In this document: piece after piece, positions 33,195-43,674 of the stretch
How the letters are laid out: each line of letters begins with the position of its first letter
Numbering within the stretch: the first letter of the stretch is position 1
NCBI GenBank assembly: GCA_963662175.1
Contig: OY759216.1
Location: forward strand, 40,813,087 to 40,877,086
Source of the DNA: Aradus depressus
Lineage: Eukaryota; Arthropoda; Insecta; Hemiptera; Aradidae
Direction: 5' to 3'
Length of the DNA: 64,000 nt
Notes under the pieces: model-generated
What the model saw: only the letters and a program-made list of their open reading frames with translations
Told to the model about the DNA's origin: nothing
Database searches by the model: none
Program-made: the position numbers and the translations under genes

Positions 33195-34045
33195 GTGATC
33201 AGTGATTCATCGGTAGTGTAATTCCCCAGTGGAAATTCGTCAATTAAGCTTCCGCTCTCCCTCTGTGACACCAATTTACTGATTTGGTTAGATGAATCTA
33301 CTGTCTTACTCAGTAACTTGTGTATCACTGTACTAAATGTTGTGTTGATTCATTTCTTACATCGACAGTTATTAGAGTTGAGTTGAGATCTTCTCTAACT
33401 CCACCGGCCCTTGAGCGAATCGTCTGAAAATTAATAGGTTTCGTTCTTATGGGGTTTTGGATTTACGTATAAAATTTCGAGTTATTGGGATTTTTGTTTT
33501 AAGTCCCCCCCTCTTTATTCTCCTTTTCCCCATTGGTCGATTTGGCTGACAATACTCAGTCTAATATTTCTATACTCATACAGTACTTCCCCAGTTATAC
33601 GAAGTACTGAGGAAGTTATGTAATCGGTCAAAAATTCGATGCGGTGTTTTCAACGTTATTTCATGTTTTCCGGGCTCTAGATTCCAAATATAAAAAAAAA
33701 AAATATGTCTGTTTGTCTCTATGTCGTCTGACACGAAATTTTATATGTGTCATCAAAATCCCATAAGGACAACACCGAGTTTTCAGCAGAATCGGTAGGA
33801 AGAAGGGGGCTCAATTCACAAACCTTAATAACTGCTTTTGTAATGAATATATCGAAATAAAAATTTCACATTTGAAGTCAATACCCAATGAGGACATAAC
33901 CTGTAAATAATTTAGTGTGAGGAATTAGGAGCCCCTATATAAGTCAACTGTTGAATATTACGCCAACGGTCGACTGGTATTGGAGGAGAGTGAAAAGTTA
34001 ATTAATTCGTTGTGGGGAAGTACATTGCTGGTGATTCACCAACAG
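33195..34045. repeat. Two Family A copies joined tail to tail
   Basis: The plus copy 33195-33590 starts at CAGTGATTCATCGGTAG. The minus copy 33600-34045 ends GTACATTGCTGGTGATTCACC. The junction ACTTCCCCAG ... CTGAGGAAGT is palindromic. Confidence 0.75.
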
Positions 34046-34387
34046 ATGGGACTTAAATGAAAGTTGTTTTCTGGAGAAACACCTCTGTTCGAGCTGATTG
34101 AACAATGCGGGTAAAGGAAGTGAAGAAGATAGGGAGGTAGAGTGTGGGCTAGAGTGGTGTTTTCCATATATGACCGGCCACATATCAAACAGGGACGACA
34201 TTCAATAGTCGACACAGCCATCCTTCAATGTCATACAGTCACTACACAACACAAACCATCCATCCATCCATTCATTGGATTTATATCCAAAAGCTTAGCT
34301 CTCCAAAAACTAATACATTTGTTTCACTTTTCAATCTTCAAATACAAAAAAAAAACATTAAATTAAATGGGAGATATTTTTATGATG

Positions 34388-34446
34388 AAAGTAAGTTAGT
34401 TATTGTGACTCTTGTCCGGGAACTACGAGGTCACATCGCCTACTAC
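34388..34446 (-). mobile_element. SINE-1 3' fragment
   Basis: GTTAGTTATTGTGACTCTTG to CATCGCCTACTACC. Confidence 0.65.
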
Positions 34447-34690
34447 CGAATTAAATTAAATGAGGAAAAATGTTTACAGGTTACATTCACACTTTGGTAC
34501 CAAACTTGCTCACCCGTCTGTTAGCGCAACATTTAGTTCATTTTGATTTTGTTAGAGGTATATTTTTTATGTGTTCTTTAATTAATATAATAATAATAAC
34601 AATTATTATTTCTGTAATATATTATAATTTCTTATTTTACATAAACTGATCATTTTAACAATGTGTGGCTCGGGCCTGAGAGTGTGGGAG
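34447..34690. other. Unassigned AT-rich stretch
   Basis: No feature supported. Confidence 0.5.
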
Positions 34691-34871
34691 TGGGGAGAAG
34701 TTCGTTCTATGACCGCTGAACAGCGTTGGACAGTCTGCCATGGGTCACCAGTCTGTTGACATCGGGGCACTCGTCAAGGTCACCAACTCGCCGACTTCAC
34801 CCGTCAATCTGAATCGCCTATCCGTGTGGACCTCTGAAGTCTGATACTACGTTCTAATTCCTTACTCTAAC

Positions 34872-35338
34872 CAGGTACGTTACCTCGGGTTCTACTTAGA
34901 AAGCCGACCGACGTGGAACCCACACATATTACAAGAGTTGCATCGACGTTACAGACTACAACATAGACTTTGAGGGCGCCGGTAGCTCAGTGGTATGCGT
35001 GTTTGTCTTCTGAGCTCAAGATCGTGGGTTCAAAATCCGACCGAGGCTCTTAGTTTATTTTATCTGGGAGGTAAAATAAACTTAAGCAAGCCGTTGGTCC
35101 CGAGCTCGTCAGGTAACCTACTCGTTAAAGACCCCTGCCCTAGGTGAATAAAAATTTAGGGTAGGCAAAATTTAGGACTCCCACAGTAGAGTCGGGCTCA
35201 TGTTCACCAGAGTGACGAAAGAGCTCTCTGGTAGTAGGCGATATGACCTCGTCGTAAAAGCCCGGGCATGAGTCATAAAACCTAACCTAACATAGACTAT
35301 TTGGATCAAAATTAAAACGTTCTATTGCCAATAAACTG
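34872..35338 (+). pseudogene. Jockey-type ORF2 fragment split by a SINE
   Basis: Plus-strand frame QVRYLGFYLESRPTWNPH, then RRYRLQHRL, matches the post-polymerase region of the Jockey element (SVKYLGLTLDRRLTWNPH). After the SINE at 34972-35288 is removed together with one duplicate, the reading continues FGSKLKRSIANKLL, the next conserved piece of the same region. The SINE therefore landed in an already resident LINE fragment. The fragment is cut at about 35338 by the inverted-repeat unit that follows. Confidence 0.75.
34972..35288 (+). mobile_element. SINE-1, subfamily 1, full length with TSD
   Basis: Starts GAGGGCGCCGGTAGCTCAG and ends AAAACCTAACCT. Flanked by AACATAGACT (34960-34969 and 35289-35298). 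All three hairpins are present: AGTTTATTTTA/TAAAATAAACT, CCCTA/TAGGG, CACCAGAG/CTCTGGT. Confidence 0.92.
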
Positions 35339-35755
35339 TTACGGCAATTTGCCATCTTCAGATGGTGAAACTGAACATACATAAACCAAACATTTGACTT
35401 GAATTTACTAGAATACCTGAAAACAAAAAAAATATCTATGTTTAAATAGGAGAACTCAATTCGATACCCCCTCTTGAACTTTGCTTTGGGGAGTGGGAGA
35501 CAATCTGTTTTGCTGCCAAGCAGTCAGCATCCAACTAGTCCCTCATTGATATGTGTCCATTTCTTTGACACGTTCTCTAATAAGTTCATTGTTACTTATG
35601 TTTGTAAATTTTTATGTAATTTCCCTGTTTTTATTTTTAACATATATTGTTAATGATTGACATGAACTGTAAAAGCTCGTGAATTCTAGTCTAATTTTTG
35701 GTATATGTATGTTCGGTTTCACCACCTGAAGATGGAAAATTGCCGAAACTAGTTG
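35332..35755. repeat. Unit with about 55-bp inverted ends carrying a small dyad
   Basis: Left AACTGTTACGGCAATTTGCC, CATCTTCAGATGGTGAAAC; right end the inverse, with about 80% agreement by eye. Each end contains GAAGATGG, a TTGCC stem and GAAAC on one strand, reminiscent of hammerhead or retroelement-end dyads. No ORF. Confidence 0.6.
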
Positions 35756-36844
35756 TGGTAAAAATAAAATATATAGTTGGATTGATACATCTGTATTACT
35801 TATTTTACAAGTCCACTAGATCCGCCTACTACCAAGAAATACTAAGGTACTAAGTTCAACTTCTTATACTTAAAGTACATTACTAAAGTATTATTACGTA
35901 AAGTACAATACTTAACAATAGGGATGCTTGGTTTACCTGAGAAACAAATAAAAATAAAATGAAAAGAGATATGTATAAAACATATGCCGTGCTGGAGTGA
36001 CCTAATGGCATGAGAGGTTTTATGAAACATCTCACGCAAGAATGAAGGGACAAATCATTACCTACATGAAATATACCTCTTGTATGTCTGGACAGATGAA
36101 TGATGAAGTGAAGTATTCATAATCTATTATAATAATTAGATATAATGAAGTTAAACTGTAATCAACCACTCACTGACTCCTCAAAATTCTTACCACTCCA
36201 GTTGGAGGAATAAACTGCAAATTACCATAGATTTGGCTCTTAGATTCCACTCAGGAGGTAAAATTCCAACAAAAAAATAGAATTGAATACATGCGCTCAT
36301 AAATGTGATGTGAAATGATGAAGAAAACCAGGCTAAACATCATGGGCGAATTTGAAGGTAATTCACGTCTCTGATGAAGAATCTTGGAAGAGGCAATCCT
36401 CAATCAATTGTTCCAGTTGAGGAAACAGAGCTTGAAAAGGCTTCTAAGTTTTATTAAAGAGACAGGAGGGTAGATAATGGAGTACCAGTGAGAATGGACC
36501 TTCATACTTTGGATAACATAGGTATAAAACCCACCCTTGCAATCAAACAATCAATGAGGGTAGTGTAACTCGATAGCGAAACGTTCAAGTGGGATGTTTA
36601 TAGAATTTGTGTTTAGAAGCCTTAAATGCAACACTGATCAACTTATTGAAAAACAGAAAAAATATCTGATATGGGCATTAGAAAACTTTCTTATACTGAT
36701 TTCCAGTATACCATCAAAACAATTCTCCAGTTTCTTTATATTCTATAATTTTATAAAGTTATTAATTCATACTTTAGTTTTGTTATATACATCAAAATCC
36801 GATACACATAGAGAATGCGATAAAGGATAAAATCGAATATATAT
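35756..36844. other. Unassigned stretch
   Basis: 36540-36590 has TGTAACTCGATAGCGAAACG, another small dyad of the GAAAC kind. No coding content recognised. Confidence 0.4.
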
Positions 36845-37310
36845 TAAGTTATGTAATAGGTCAAAAATTCGAATTTTCAACGTAATTTGAAGTTCAAAAT
36901 ATGAAAAAAACAAAATTCTGTGTTTGTGTGCCTGTGAACAAAATTCTGTATGTGAATCCGGCACCCTATAATGACAACAATTGATTTTCAGCTAAATCGA
37001 CCAAAGGGAAGAAAGGGATTAGTGGAGGAGGTTTAACACAAAAAATCCAACTGCCGAAAGATGGAATATATCGACAAAACATATCATATGTGAATTCAAA
37101 ACCCCATAAGGGCGACACTTATTAATTTTCAGAGAAATCGACAGAAGGGAAGGAAGGATCAGGAGGGGCTCAACTCATAAACCCCAATAACTGCCGATGT
37201 AATGAATGTATCAACATGAAATTTCAAATTTGAAGTCAAAATCCAATGAGGACATAACCTGGTAAAGTTGCATTGCCGGTGATTCACCGATGATTTTTTA
37301 AATATTTGTT
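36845..37310 (-). repeat. Family A copy, minus orientation
   Basis: AGGTCAAAAATTCGAATTTT, GTGAATCCGGCACCCTATAA, ATGTGAATTCAAAACCCC, then TTGCCGGTGATTCACCGATG. Confidence 0.8.
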
Positions 37311-37785
37311 TACTTCTTAGCCTACCTCATCCAAAATGTGTTCTTCAATAAATTTCTGGAAGGGGACATCCTCCAACGGAAAAGCAGAGTCCTGCCTTGC
37401 TAGTATCCACTAGATACGCTTTTCAGAAAACAGAGTGGGCTGTAGTCTCAACAAAGCGATGACATCCTTGAAATGAGAAACCTGAGATCGGAAATCTTCC
37501 CCCTATTGGTAGACTGAAATTACTTTCCAGAAAATAAAAACCTTTTCATGAATTTCACCAAAGGATCTGTAGAAGTCTTATAGGACGATAAGATGGGAGC
37601 CTGAAAACATTCAGAGAGCAGGGAAGTGGGACCTTATAAAGATAAGTGAGAAAAATTATAGCTTTTTTGTAGGTGTCACAAAAAGGGGGCTTTTATCGGG
37701 TCTTAACCATGGAGCGTTCCATGGGGAAATGTAAAATATGTTTTTTCACAAACTTACACCATTTTCCAAGTTTCATGCATTAAAA
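37311..37785. other. Unassigned stretch
   Basis: No feature supported. Confidence 0.5.
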
Positions 37786-37815
37786 CGCAATAAAAAAGTA
37801 GGTGAATCCCAGAAG

Positions 37816-37825
37816 AAATTATACA
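37816..37825. repeat. Target-site duplication, 5' side of R1-like element
   Basis: AAATTATACA, repeated exactly at 41311-41320. Confidence 0.85.
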
Positions 37826-37826
37826 T

Positions 37827-38042
37827 ATCGCCAAGTACTGTAAGGGCAGGGAGAGGTGTGCGTGGTGCTCAGCGGAGAACCACAGCGACACCAAGTGTCC
37901 GAATAGGAAAAACAAGCCGCCGAAGTGTTGCAATTGCGGCACAGGAAAGTCTGCCGCGAATCACAGTGCTAACTGTGATACCTGCCCGACATACATCCGG
38001 GCGATAGAGGCCCTGGCCGCTCGCACGGACTATGGCCGGTAG
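37827..38042 (+). pseudogene. R1-type ORF1, C-terminal zinc-knuckle fragment
   Basis: About 70 codons of the gag-like ORF1 remain, with no start. The frame ends at TAG 38040-38042. It begins inside the first knuckle (IAKYCKGRERC) and contains CAWCSAENHSDTKC (C-x2-C-x4-H-x4-C) and CCNCGTGKSAANHSANC. ORF1 knuckles bind element RNA. The stop overlaps the ORF2 start by 11 nt, the same overlap as in the Jockey element of this window. An 89-codon ATG-initiated frame over the same bases is a shadow in another phase. Confidence 0.82.
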
Positions 38043-40980
38043 GCAGCGTGACGGTCTTCATGTGTGGCAACACAACATGAATAGGCGCAGAATCGTTGCT
38101 GCGGAAGTACGGCACCTGGTATCCCAGGAGAACATCCAGGTACTTGCTCTCCAGGAGCCATATTGCGTTAGAGGCGCCGTGGCAGGCCTAGGCACCGGCC
38201 ACAGGATTATGGTTGGGGCGAGGGACAACCAGCGGCCTATGGCCGCACTGGTTGTGACTGACCCCCTGATGGACGTGATGGCACTCCACCATCTGTCTAC
38301 CAGCCATATGGTAGTGGCATGTGTCAGGCATGCAAACGTGAGCTGCTATGTCATCAGCGGGTACTTCCCCCCTTCTGAGGACATAGAACGACAGTTAGGC
38401 CACTTGGATCATATACTTGATGAACTCGAGGGGGGCAACGTGATCATCTTGGCGGATGTTAATTCCTGGTCAGTCGCCTGGGGATCGGCTCGCACCGATC
38501 GCCGGGGTGGCAGGTTACTGGATGTGATAGCCCGCCATGATCTTCGCATTGTCAACGACCCGGACTCCCCACCCACATTTCGTGGTGCAATGGGAGAATC
38601 CCATATAGATGTCACACTTGTGTCCGGCGGACTAGGCCAGGCTGTGGGAGGATGGCGTGTCAGAGAAGTCACATCTAGCGACCATTGCGTCATAGATGTT
38701 CAGCTCTTTGACCCGGGTCTTCCAGTGGTCAGGCCTAGAGACCCGCGCTTTGCTACACGCAAGGCCATCTCGGACGCCTTTGTGACCGCCGTTGCTACCT
38801 ACTCCTGTGACGAGGATTGGGAAGGCCTCGGGAGCGTTGACCCTGTTGACCAGATCGAGGAGGGAGTCGAACAGCTCGGAAGTATATTACTCCGAGCTGC
38901 CGATGAAACCATCCCCAGGAAGGTGAACAGGCTCAAAAAGGTTCCCTGGTGGAGTGAGGAGCTTACCCTCGCTAAGAGGGTTGTATACCGCGCCAGACGT
39001 AGGTACCAACGGTGCGGGAATCCCCTTCTGAAGGTGTTAAGGCGGGAAGAGTACCGACAACTGAATAATGCCTACAACCGAAGCATCGCCACTGCGAAGA
39101 AGGTAAGTTGGAGGAATTTCATAGAGGAGGAGAGTGTCAGAAACCCGTGGGGGATCCCTTACCGGGTCGTCACCGGGAGGCTTAGGCCGGTCGCCCCTGT
39201 GGCCTCCATCAGGGACGGGGACGTTTACGCCTTGTCCCTGGAGGAGGCAGGACGGATGTACCTGGGAGTGGCCTTTCCTGCGGACGACCCGACGGAAGAT
39301 ACCCCCGCCCAGGTAATAATCAGAGAGACTGCCCGTGCCCTGCCGGATACGGAGGACGCTCCGGACTGGGACGAATTAGATTTAAGTCTGGCGGTTGGGA
39401 AGCAGAGGAATGGCGGCGCCCCTGGGATGGATCTCATAGACGCCGCCATGATCAAGAAGGCATTCCCGGCCATAAAGGCGGATCTTCTTCACCTGGTAAA
39501 CTCCTGCCTAAGGACTGGCCACTTCCCGAGTGCTTGGAAACGTGCACTTGTGTGCACGTTTGTCAAGCCTGGGGACAGGGACCTCTCCTTGGTGGGTAGC
39601 TATAGACCGATCAGTCTACTCCCAGTCTCCGGCAAGGTGTTGGAGACTCTGATTCTCTCAGGAATTCGAGCCCGGGTACAGGCCTTCGTATCGCACAGAC
39701 AATTCGGATGCATGAGGGGCAGATCCGCTGAGGATGCGTTGAGGATGCTGAGGGCGGATGTCGGGGAGGGCAGAGGGAAATACTCTCTCTGTATCTTCTT
39801 CGACATAGCCGCGGCCTTCGACTGCGCCTGGTGGCCTGCCATTCTCTTGCGACTACGGTCTGTGGGAATTCCCAGGAACCTATTCGGGCTCATCTCCAGC
39901 TTCCTCAGCGAGCGCTCTGCGACGGTGAGGCAGCAATTCACCAGCACTACAGCGAACGTCACCAGGGGGACACTGGACACATGGTGCCGACTGAACAAGT
40001 TAACCCTCTCTCCCAGCAAGACAGCGGCCATGCTGATGAGAGGAAAATCTGACGCCCGCCACCCCCTGGTTCTTGCAGTGTACGGCCGACGCGTTGAGTT
40101 TCCGGCAGTGGTCACGTACCTAGGTGTGGGGATTGGGCCGGGATTCAACGTCACGCCCCACGCAGTTGCCATCAAGGATAAGACAACAGCTACCTTTAGC
40201 GCTCTGAGCTACCTAGCCCGAGCGACATGGGGCCTCGGGTACTCCGCGTGTAAAACTATTTACGCCGGGGTCTTCGAGGCCGTAGCAAGTTACGCCGCTG
40301 CCGGATGGTGGCATCACCCCACCAAACGGCAGCGTACGTTGCTATTACAAGCTCAAAGAGCGGCCCTCCTCAGGGTTACCAAGGCCTACCGTACAGTTTC
40401 CACGGCTGCGCTGCAGGTGCTGGCGGGGGCTCCTCCCATAGACCTAGTCTTGGATGGAGCCGTCGCCTCTTACTTCTGTAGACGCGGCTTACCACTGGAA
40501 GCAGACACGGACGTGGCCTTGCGTCAAGCCTTAGAGGAGGGGATGCAAGGACAGGCGAGACCGGAGCGCCTGAGGGGCATTGTCCAGGCATGGATTGTGG
40601 AAAGATGGCAACGGCGTTGGGCGCAATCGACAGATGGCCGAACCACCTTCGCCTATTTCTCGAGCGTCCGGACGCGTCTTGACTCTCCATGGATACAACC
40701 AGACCACTGGATGTCACAGGTGCTATCAGGTCACGGTGACTTCAGCGCCAAGCTCTTCTTCTTTAAGAGGAAGAACAGCCCTGCCTGCTCGTGTGGCGGC
40801 GTCGAGACTGCGGAACACGTAGTCCTCGAATGCCCGCTATACGACGGGCCAAGGGCGGCGCTGATTCGCCGGACAGGATCGTACCTGGGACTGAATCTGC
40901 CGGGACTGATGACGGAGACTGGCTACCCGGCTTTTGGTCGGTTCGTCTCCTCCTGGCGAAAAATTAAGAAAGCCTTCTAA
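38032..40980 (+). pseudogene. R1-type ORF2: endonuclease plus RT with catalytic block deleted
   Basis: A 982-codon uninterrupted frame. N-terminal endonuclease: HVWQHNMNRRR, LALQEPY, IILADVNSWSVAWGS and TSSDHCVIDV (about residues 8-220). The RT palm starts near residue 460: NGGAPGMDLIDAAMI, VGSYRPISLLPVSGKVLE, FGCMRGRSAEDALR, FFDIAAAFDCAWW (first catalytic Asp). After VTRG the frame jumps to TLDTWCRLNKLTLSPSKTA. The PQG block and the (Y/F)ADD block that should lie between are missing, roughly 70 residues by comparison with intact LINEs. The reading phase survives, so the deletion is a multiple of three. The C-terminal CSCGGVETAEHVVLEC finger is intact. Without ADD the protein cannot polymerise. 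Confidence 0.88.
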
Positions 40981-41260
40981 CCCGGTGCCGGGGGCCCCGC
41001 CGACCGCCGACAGGCGCTGCGGTGGCAGCCCCCGGCTCCGGGAGATAGGCAGACCAGAAGCCACCGAAGAGTCTCGAGCTCATTCGGCGCAATGAGGCGG
41101 CGAGGAACCAAGGACGACTGCCGACCGTAGCCATCGAGCCGGTCCACAGCCGTCCATAGCACCAAAAGTAAATTGTGAATAAAAACGGAGAAAGGTTACC
41201 CATCCCCGCCGAACAAATAGGGTGATGTGACCGACCCCCCCTCAGGGGGTCAGGGGCACC

Positions 41261-41262
<2 letters not shown>
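40981..41262 (+). other. R1-like element 3' UTR
   Basis: GC-rich, with CGCCGACCGCCGAC just after the stop and an inverted CCCCCC..GGGGGG near the tail (ACCGACCCCCCCTCAGGGGG). The CGCCGACCGCC phrase recurs after the related fragment at 46105. Confidence 0.7.
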
Positions 41263-41310
<48 letters not shown>

Positions 41311-41315
<5 letters not shown>

Positions 41316-41320
41316 ATACA
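41311..41320. repeat. Target-site duplication, 3' side of R1-like element
   Basis: AAATTATACA directly after the poly(A) tail. Confidence 0.85.
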
Positions 41321-41560
41321 ACTGTTGCCCTTTCCGTCCAAAACTAGTCAACCGTTTGGCCTACAAATTTACAGTTGACCTACATAGAGGCTTCTGAATC
41401 CACGTACTAAATTTTGTGTCTATACATTCATCATATCAGCAGTCATTGGATTACTCGAGATGAGATCCTCGTGGTTATCTCCGCTGAAAATCACTGGTGT
41501 CGTTTATATGTGGTTCTAGATACACATAAAATTTTGTGTCGATACGTTCAATCTAACTGT
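41321..41560 (+). repeat. Family A copy, right part of the R1 target
   Basis: Continues AACTAGTCAACCGTTTGGCC and GTGTCTATACATTCATCATA. The left part (GTAGGTGAATCCCAG) lies at about 37799-37815, before the R1 insertion. Confidence 0.75.
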
Positions 41561-42060
41561 ACTAATTTATTTCATTTCTCTTGGTATTTTATTTAATGTA
41601 TTTTTATTATTATTTATTTTTACAATTTTTTATTATTATATTCAGAAAAAATATATTATTATTTAAAAAATACAAAAAAACATAATTTTTTTTTTGTTTA
41701 TTTCTTATTCTTATTATTATTTTATGGATCTATTTATTTATTTATATTTTTTTATTTATTCATTTATATATTTTTAATTTATTCATTTAGAATTTGTTAT
41801 TTATTCATTTATATATTTTTATTTATTCATTTGGATTTATAACTGATTAATATATAAATAAAACAAACTTATTTTTGAAATATTGTCTATTCCATTTGGA
41901 ATGGACAATATTTCAAAAATAAGTTTGTTTTTTATTTATTACAAGTTTCCACAATATGTCCGCGTTCCTCAACTTAGAAGTGATATATTTATTTATTTTA
42001 TTTGTTTATATATTGTTATATGTACTTAATTTGTTTTCTTTCTCTTTTCTATATCTCTCC
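41561..42060. other. Very AT-rich stretch with a perfect hairpin
   Basis: TTTATT-rich sequence without genes. The hairpin at 41861-41930 is listed separately. Confidence 0.6.
41861..41930. repeat. Long hairpin, about 31-bp arms
   Basis: AAACAAACTTATTTTTGAAA ... pairs with its inverse ending AAGTTTGTTT. There is one T/C difference in about 31 bp and a short loop around CCATTTGG. It is transcribable as a stable stem or a cruciform. It lies about 150 bp upstream of the hammerhead-like motif. Confidence 0.85.
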
Positions 42061-42062
42061 AT

Positions 42063-42120
42063 CTTCAATTCGAACCTGATGAAGGGTCGTAAGAACGTCC
42101 CGAAACATCGTTGTTATGAA
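42063..42120 (+). ncRNA. Hammerhead-ribozyme-like motif
   Basis: CTGATGA at 42076-42082, stem II GGGTCGT/ACGTCCC with one mismatch and an AAGA loop (42084-42101), GAAA at 42102-42105, then CATCGTT and GTTATGAA. Upstream TTCGAAC can pair with GTTATGAA around an internal loop, as helix I of a type I hammerhead would. Helix III would be a single C-G pair, very short. Penelope-like elements are known to carry minimal type I hammerheads, and a Penelope endonuclease remnant lies 6 kb away. Not tested; core identity is good but helix III is weak. Confidence 0.4.
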
Positions 42121-42159
42121 TACACTTCCGGATGAGTTTTAAAAATTAGTTATCCAAAT

Positions 42160-42480
42160 TTTTTTTAAATTGAAAAATGTGTCTACTTATTATAAATGTA
42201 TCTATGTATTAATTTTTTTTTTTTTGTACTCATATATTTTTAGATATTTATTATTCAGTTTTTATTCATTTCATTTTACTTGTTTTAATAGTTTTGTTAT
42301 TACTAACTATACGTGGGTTAATCTATTATATATTTAAGGCTATATATTATAAAGTTAATCTATTATGTTATAAGATATCTTAATGTACAAATTATTTTGA
42401 CGTACCCTATCACCATGTATTGGTTTAACGGAAATAAAATTATTATTATCCGGAGCTATCGTGTTCACTGACACATATTT
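42160..42480. other. Unassigned AT-rich stretch
   Basis: No feature supported. Confidence 0.5.
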
Positions 42481-42800
42481 TTTTTTTTTTTTTAATATTT
42501 AGTATCAGGGGGTGGAAAACATGAAATTGTGGTGAAAACTCTATATCGTAATGCCTAGATATTATATAACATCCCCTATACTTCGTATAGATGGGGGAAG
42601 TAACAGGCAAGTAACAAACACGAAATTTTATATTTATACCCAGAACCCCGTGAGAACCTATTGATTTTCAGTCAAATCAGTTCAGAAATGGGGGAGGGGG
42701 GGCTCGACTCAAAAACTCAAATAACTGCCGATCTAATGAATGTATCGACACATAATCTAGTATATGCCTTCGATAACCCTATATAAGTGAACTATTGATT
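42481..42800. repeat. Family A, plus end joined to minus end
   Basis: CTATACTTCGTATAGATGGGGGAAGTAAC closes a plus copy at about 42605. Then ACACGAAATTTTATATTTATACC begins a minus copy that runs to TGAACTATTGATTTTT, where the tandem array starts. Confidence 0.7.
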
Positions 42801-43200
42801 TTTAGCGGTGTACTCGTATATTGTACATCATATATGGCCAACAACCGGCCCGCGGGCCGCATCCAGCCCGCTGTAAGACTTGGTCCGGCCCGCGAGACAT
42901 TTTAGCGGTGTACTCGTATATTGTACATCATATATGGCCAACAACCGGCCCGCGGGCCGCATCCAGCCCGCTGTAAGACTTGGTCCGGCCCGCGAGACAT
43001 TTAGCGGTGTACTCGTATATTGTACATCATATATGGCCAACAACCGGCCCGCGGGCCGCATCCAGCCCGCTGTAAGACTTGGTCCGGCCCGCGAGACATT
43101 TAGCGGTGTACTCGTATATTGTACATCATATATGGCCAACAACCGGCCCGCGGGCCGCATCCAGCCCGCTGTAAGACTTGGTCCGGCCCGCGAGACATTT
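42801..43200. repeat. Tandem array, 4 copies of 99-100 bp
   Basis: Copies start at 42801, 42901, 43000 and 43099 and are almost identical. Each holds TTTAGCGGTGTACTCGTATA, a perfect palindrome CGGCCCGCGGGCCG, and GGTCCGGCCCGCGAGACATT. The GGCCCGCGGGCCGCAT phrase resembles terminal regions of hAT-type DNA elements, which is a recollection, not a search. Open frames of 107-110 codons on both strands are a by-product of the repeat, not genes. Confidence 0.9.
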
Positions 43201-43539
43201 TGAAAAAAAATAATATCACACTACTTACTCACACTCACTCCAAACTAGGAAGATCGAGTAGGATGGGGTTTGTCGCTTGCTCCTGCGGAATCAAGTGAGC
43301 GAGCAAGGCTAGTGAGGAAAAATTCATGTCATCGCGTGTTTGTTTATGGTCAATAAATTTGCGTATTTTTTTTGTGTTTTTAATGACAGACGATGAATTT
43401 TTAACGCACAGACACCATAGCAAAAATATGTTCAGGGGACCTTGAATTATGAAATTTCTTTGAAAAAAATCTTTTAGCACGATTACAACACTTTCTGATA
43501 CTATTGGTATAGAAAGGAAAAATATGTGAGTGGCCGACA

Positions 43540-43640
43540 AAAAAGACTTTTTTATGCCAACCACTTTTGTACAGATCAATCGCCCTCTCCTCAAATTCAT
43601 TCCATCCTAGCGTTACTGGATATATCGCAACCATATGTGG
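43540..43640. mobile_element. M1 fragment
   Basis: TATGCCAACCACTTTTGTACAGATCAATCG, CAAATTCATTCCATCCTAGC, TTACTGGATATAT: one arm of M1. Confidence 0.55.
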
Positions 43641-43674
43641 TTGGTTCTCCATGATTGCATTCAAATAAAATGAG

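Larger units (their letters stand above)
37826..41310 (+). mobile_element. R1-clade-like non-LTR retrotransposon, 5'-truncated
   Basis: A 3.5-kb plus-strand insertion, strikingly GC-rich against AT-rich flanks. It comprises the end of ORF1, an ORF2 of 982 codons, a GC-rich 3' UTR (40981-41262) and a poly(A) tail (41263-41310). It is flanked by an exact 10-bp target duplication AAATTATACA (37816-37825 and 41311-41320). The join falls inside an ORF1 zinc knuckle, so the copy was truncated on insertion. The target is a Family A repeat, not 28S rDNA. Relatives occur at 45930 and 52836. Confidence 0.92.

Noticed and set aside
37738..38007. 89-codon ATG ORF upstream of R1-like ORF2
   Set aside because: It crosses the insertion junction at 37826 and is out of phase with the zinc-knuckle ORF1 frame.
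39600..40175. 191-codon minus-strand ORF within the R1-like element
   Set aside because: Antisense shadow of the GC-rich ORF2 frame.
42801..43200. CRISPR array
   Set aside because: Units are contiguous and identical with no unique spacers, and the DNA is eukaryotic. The other tandem arrays fail for the same reason.
42828..43203. 107-110 codon ORFs on both strands
   Set aside because: They are produced by the 99-bp tandem array; both strands are open only because the unit is repeated without stops.
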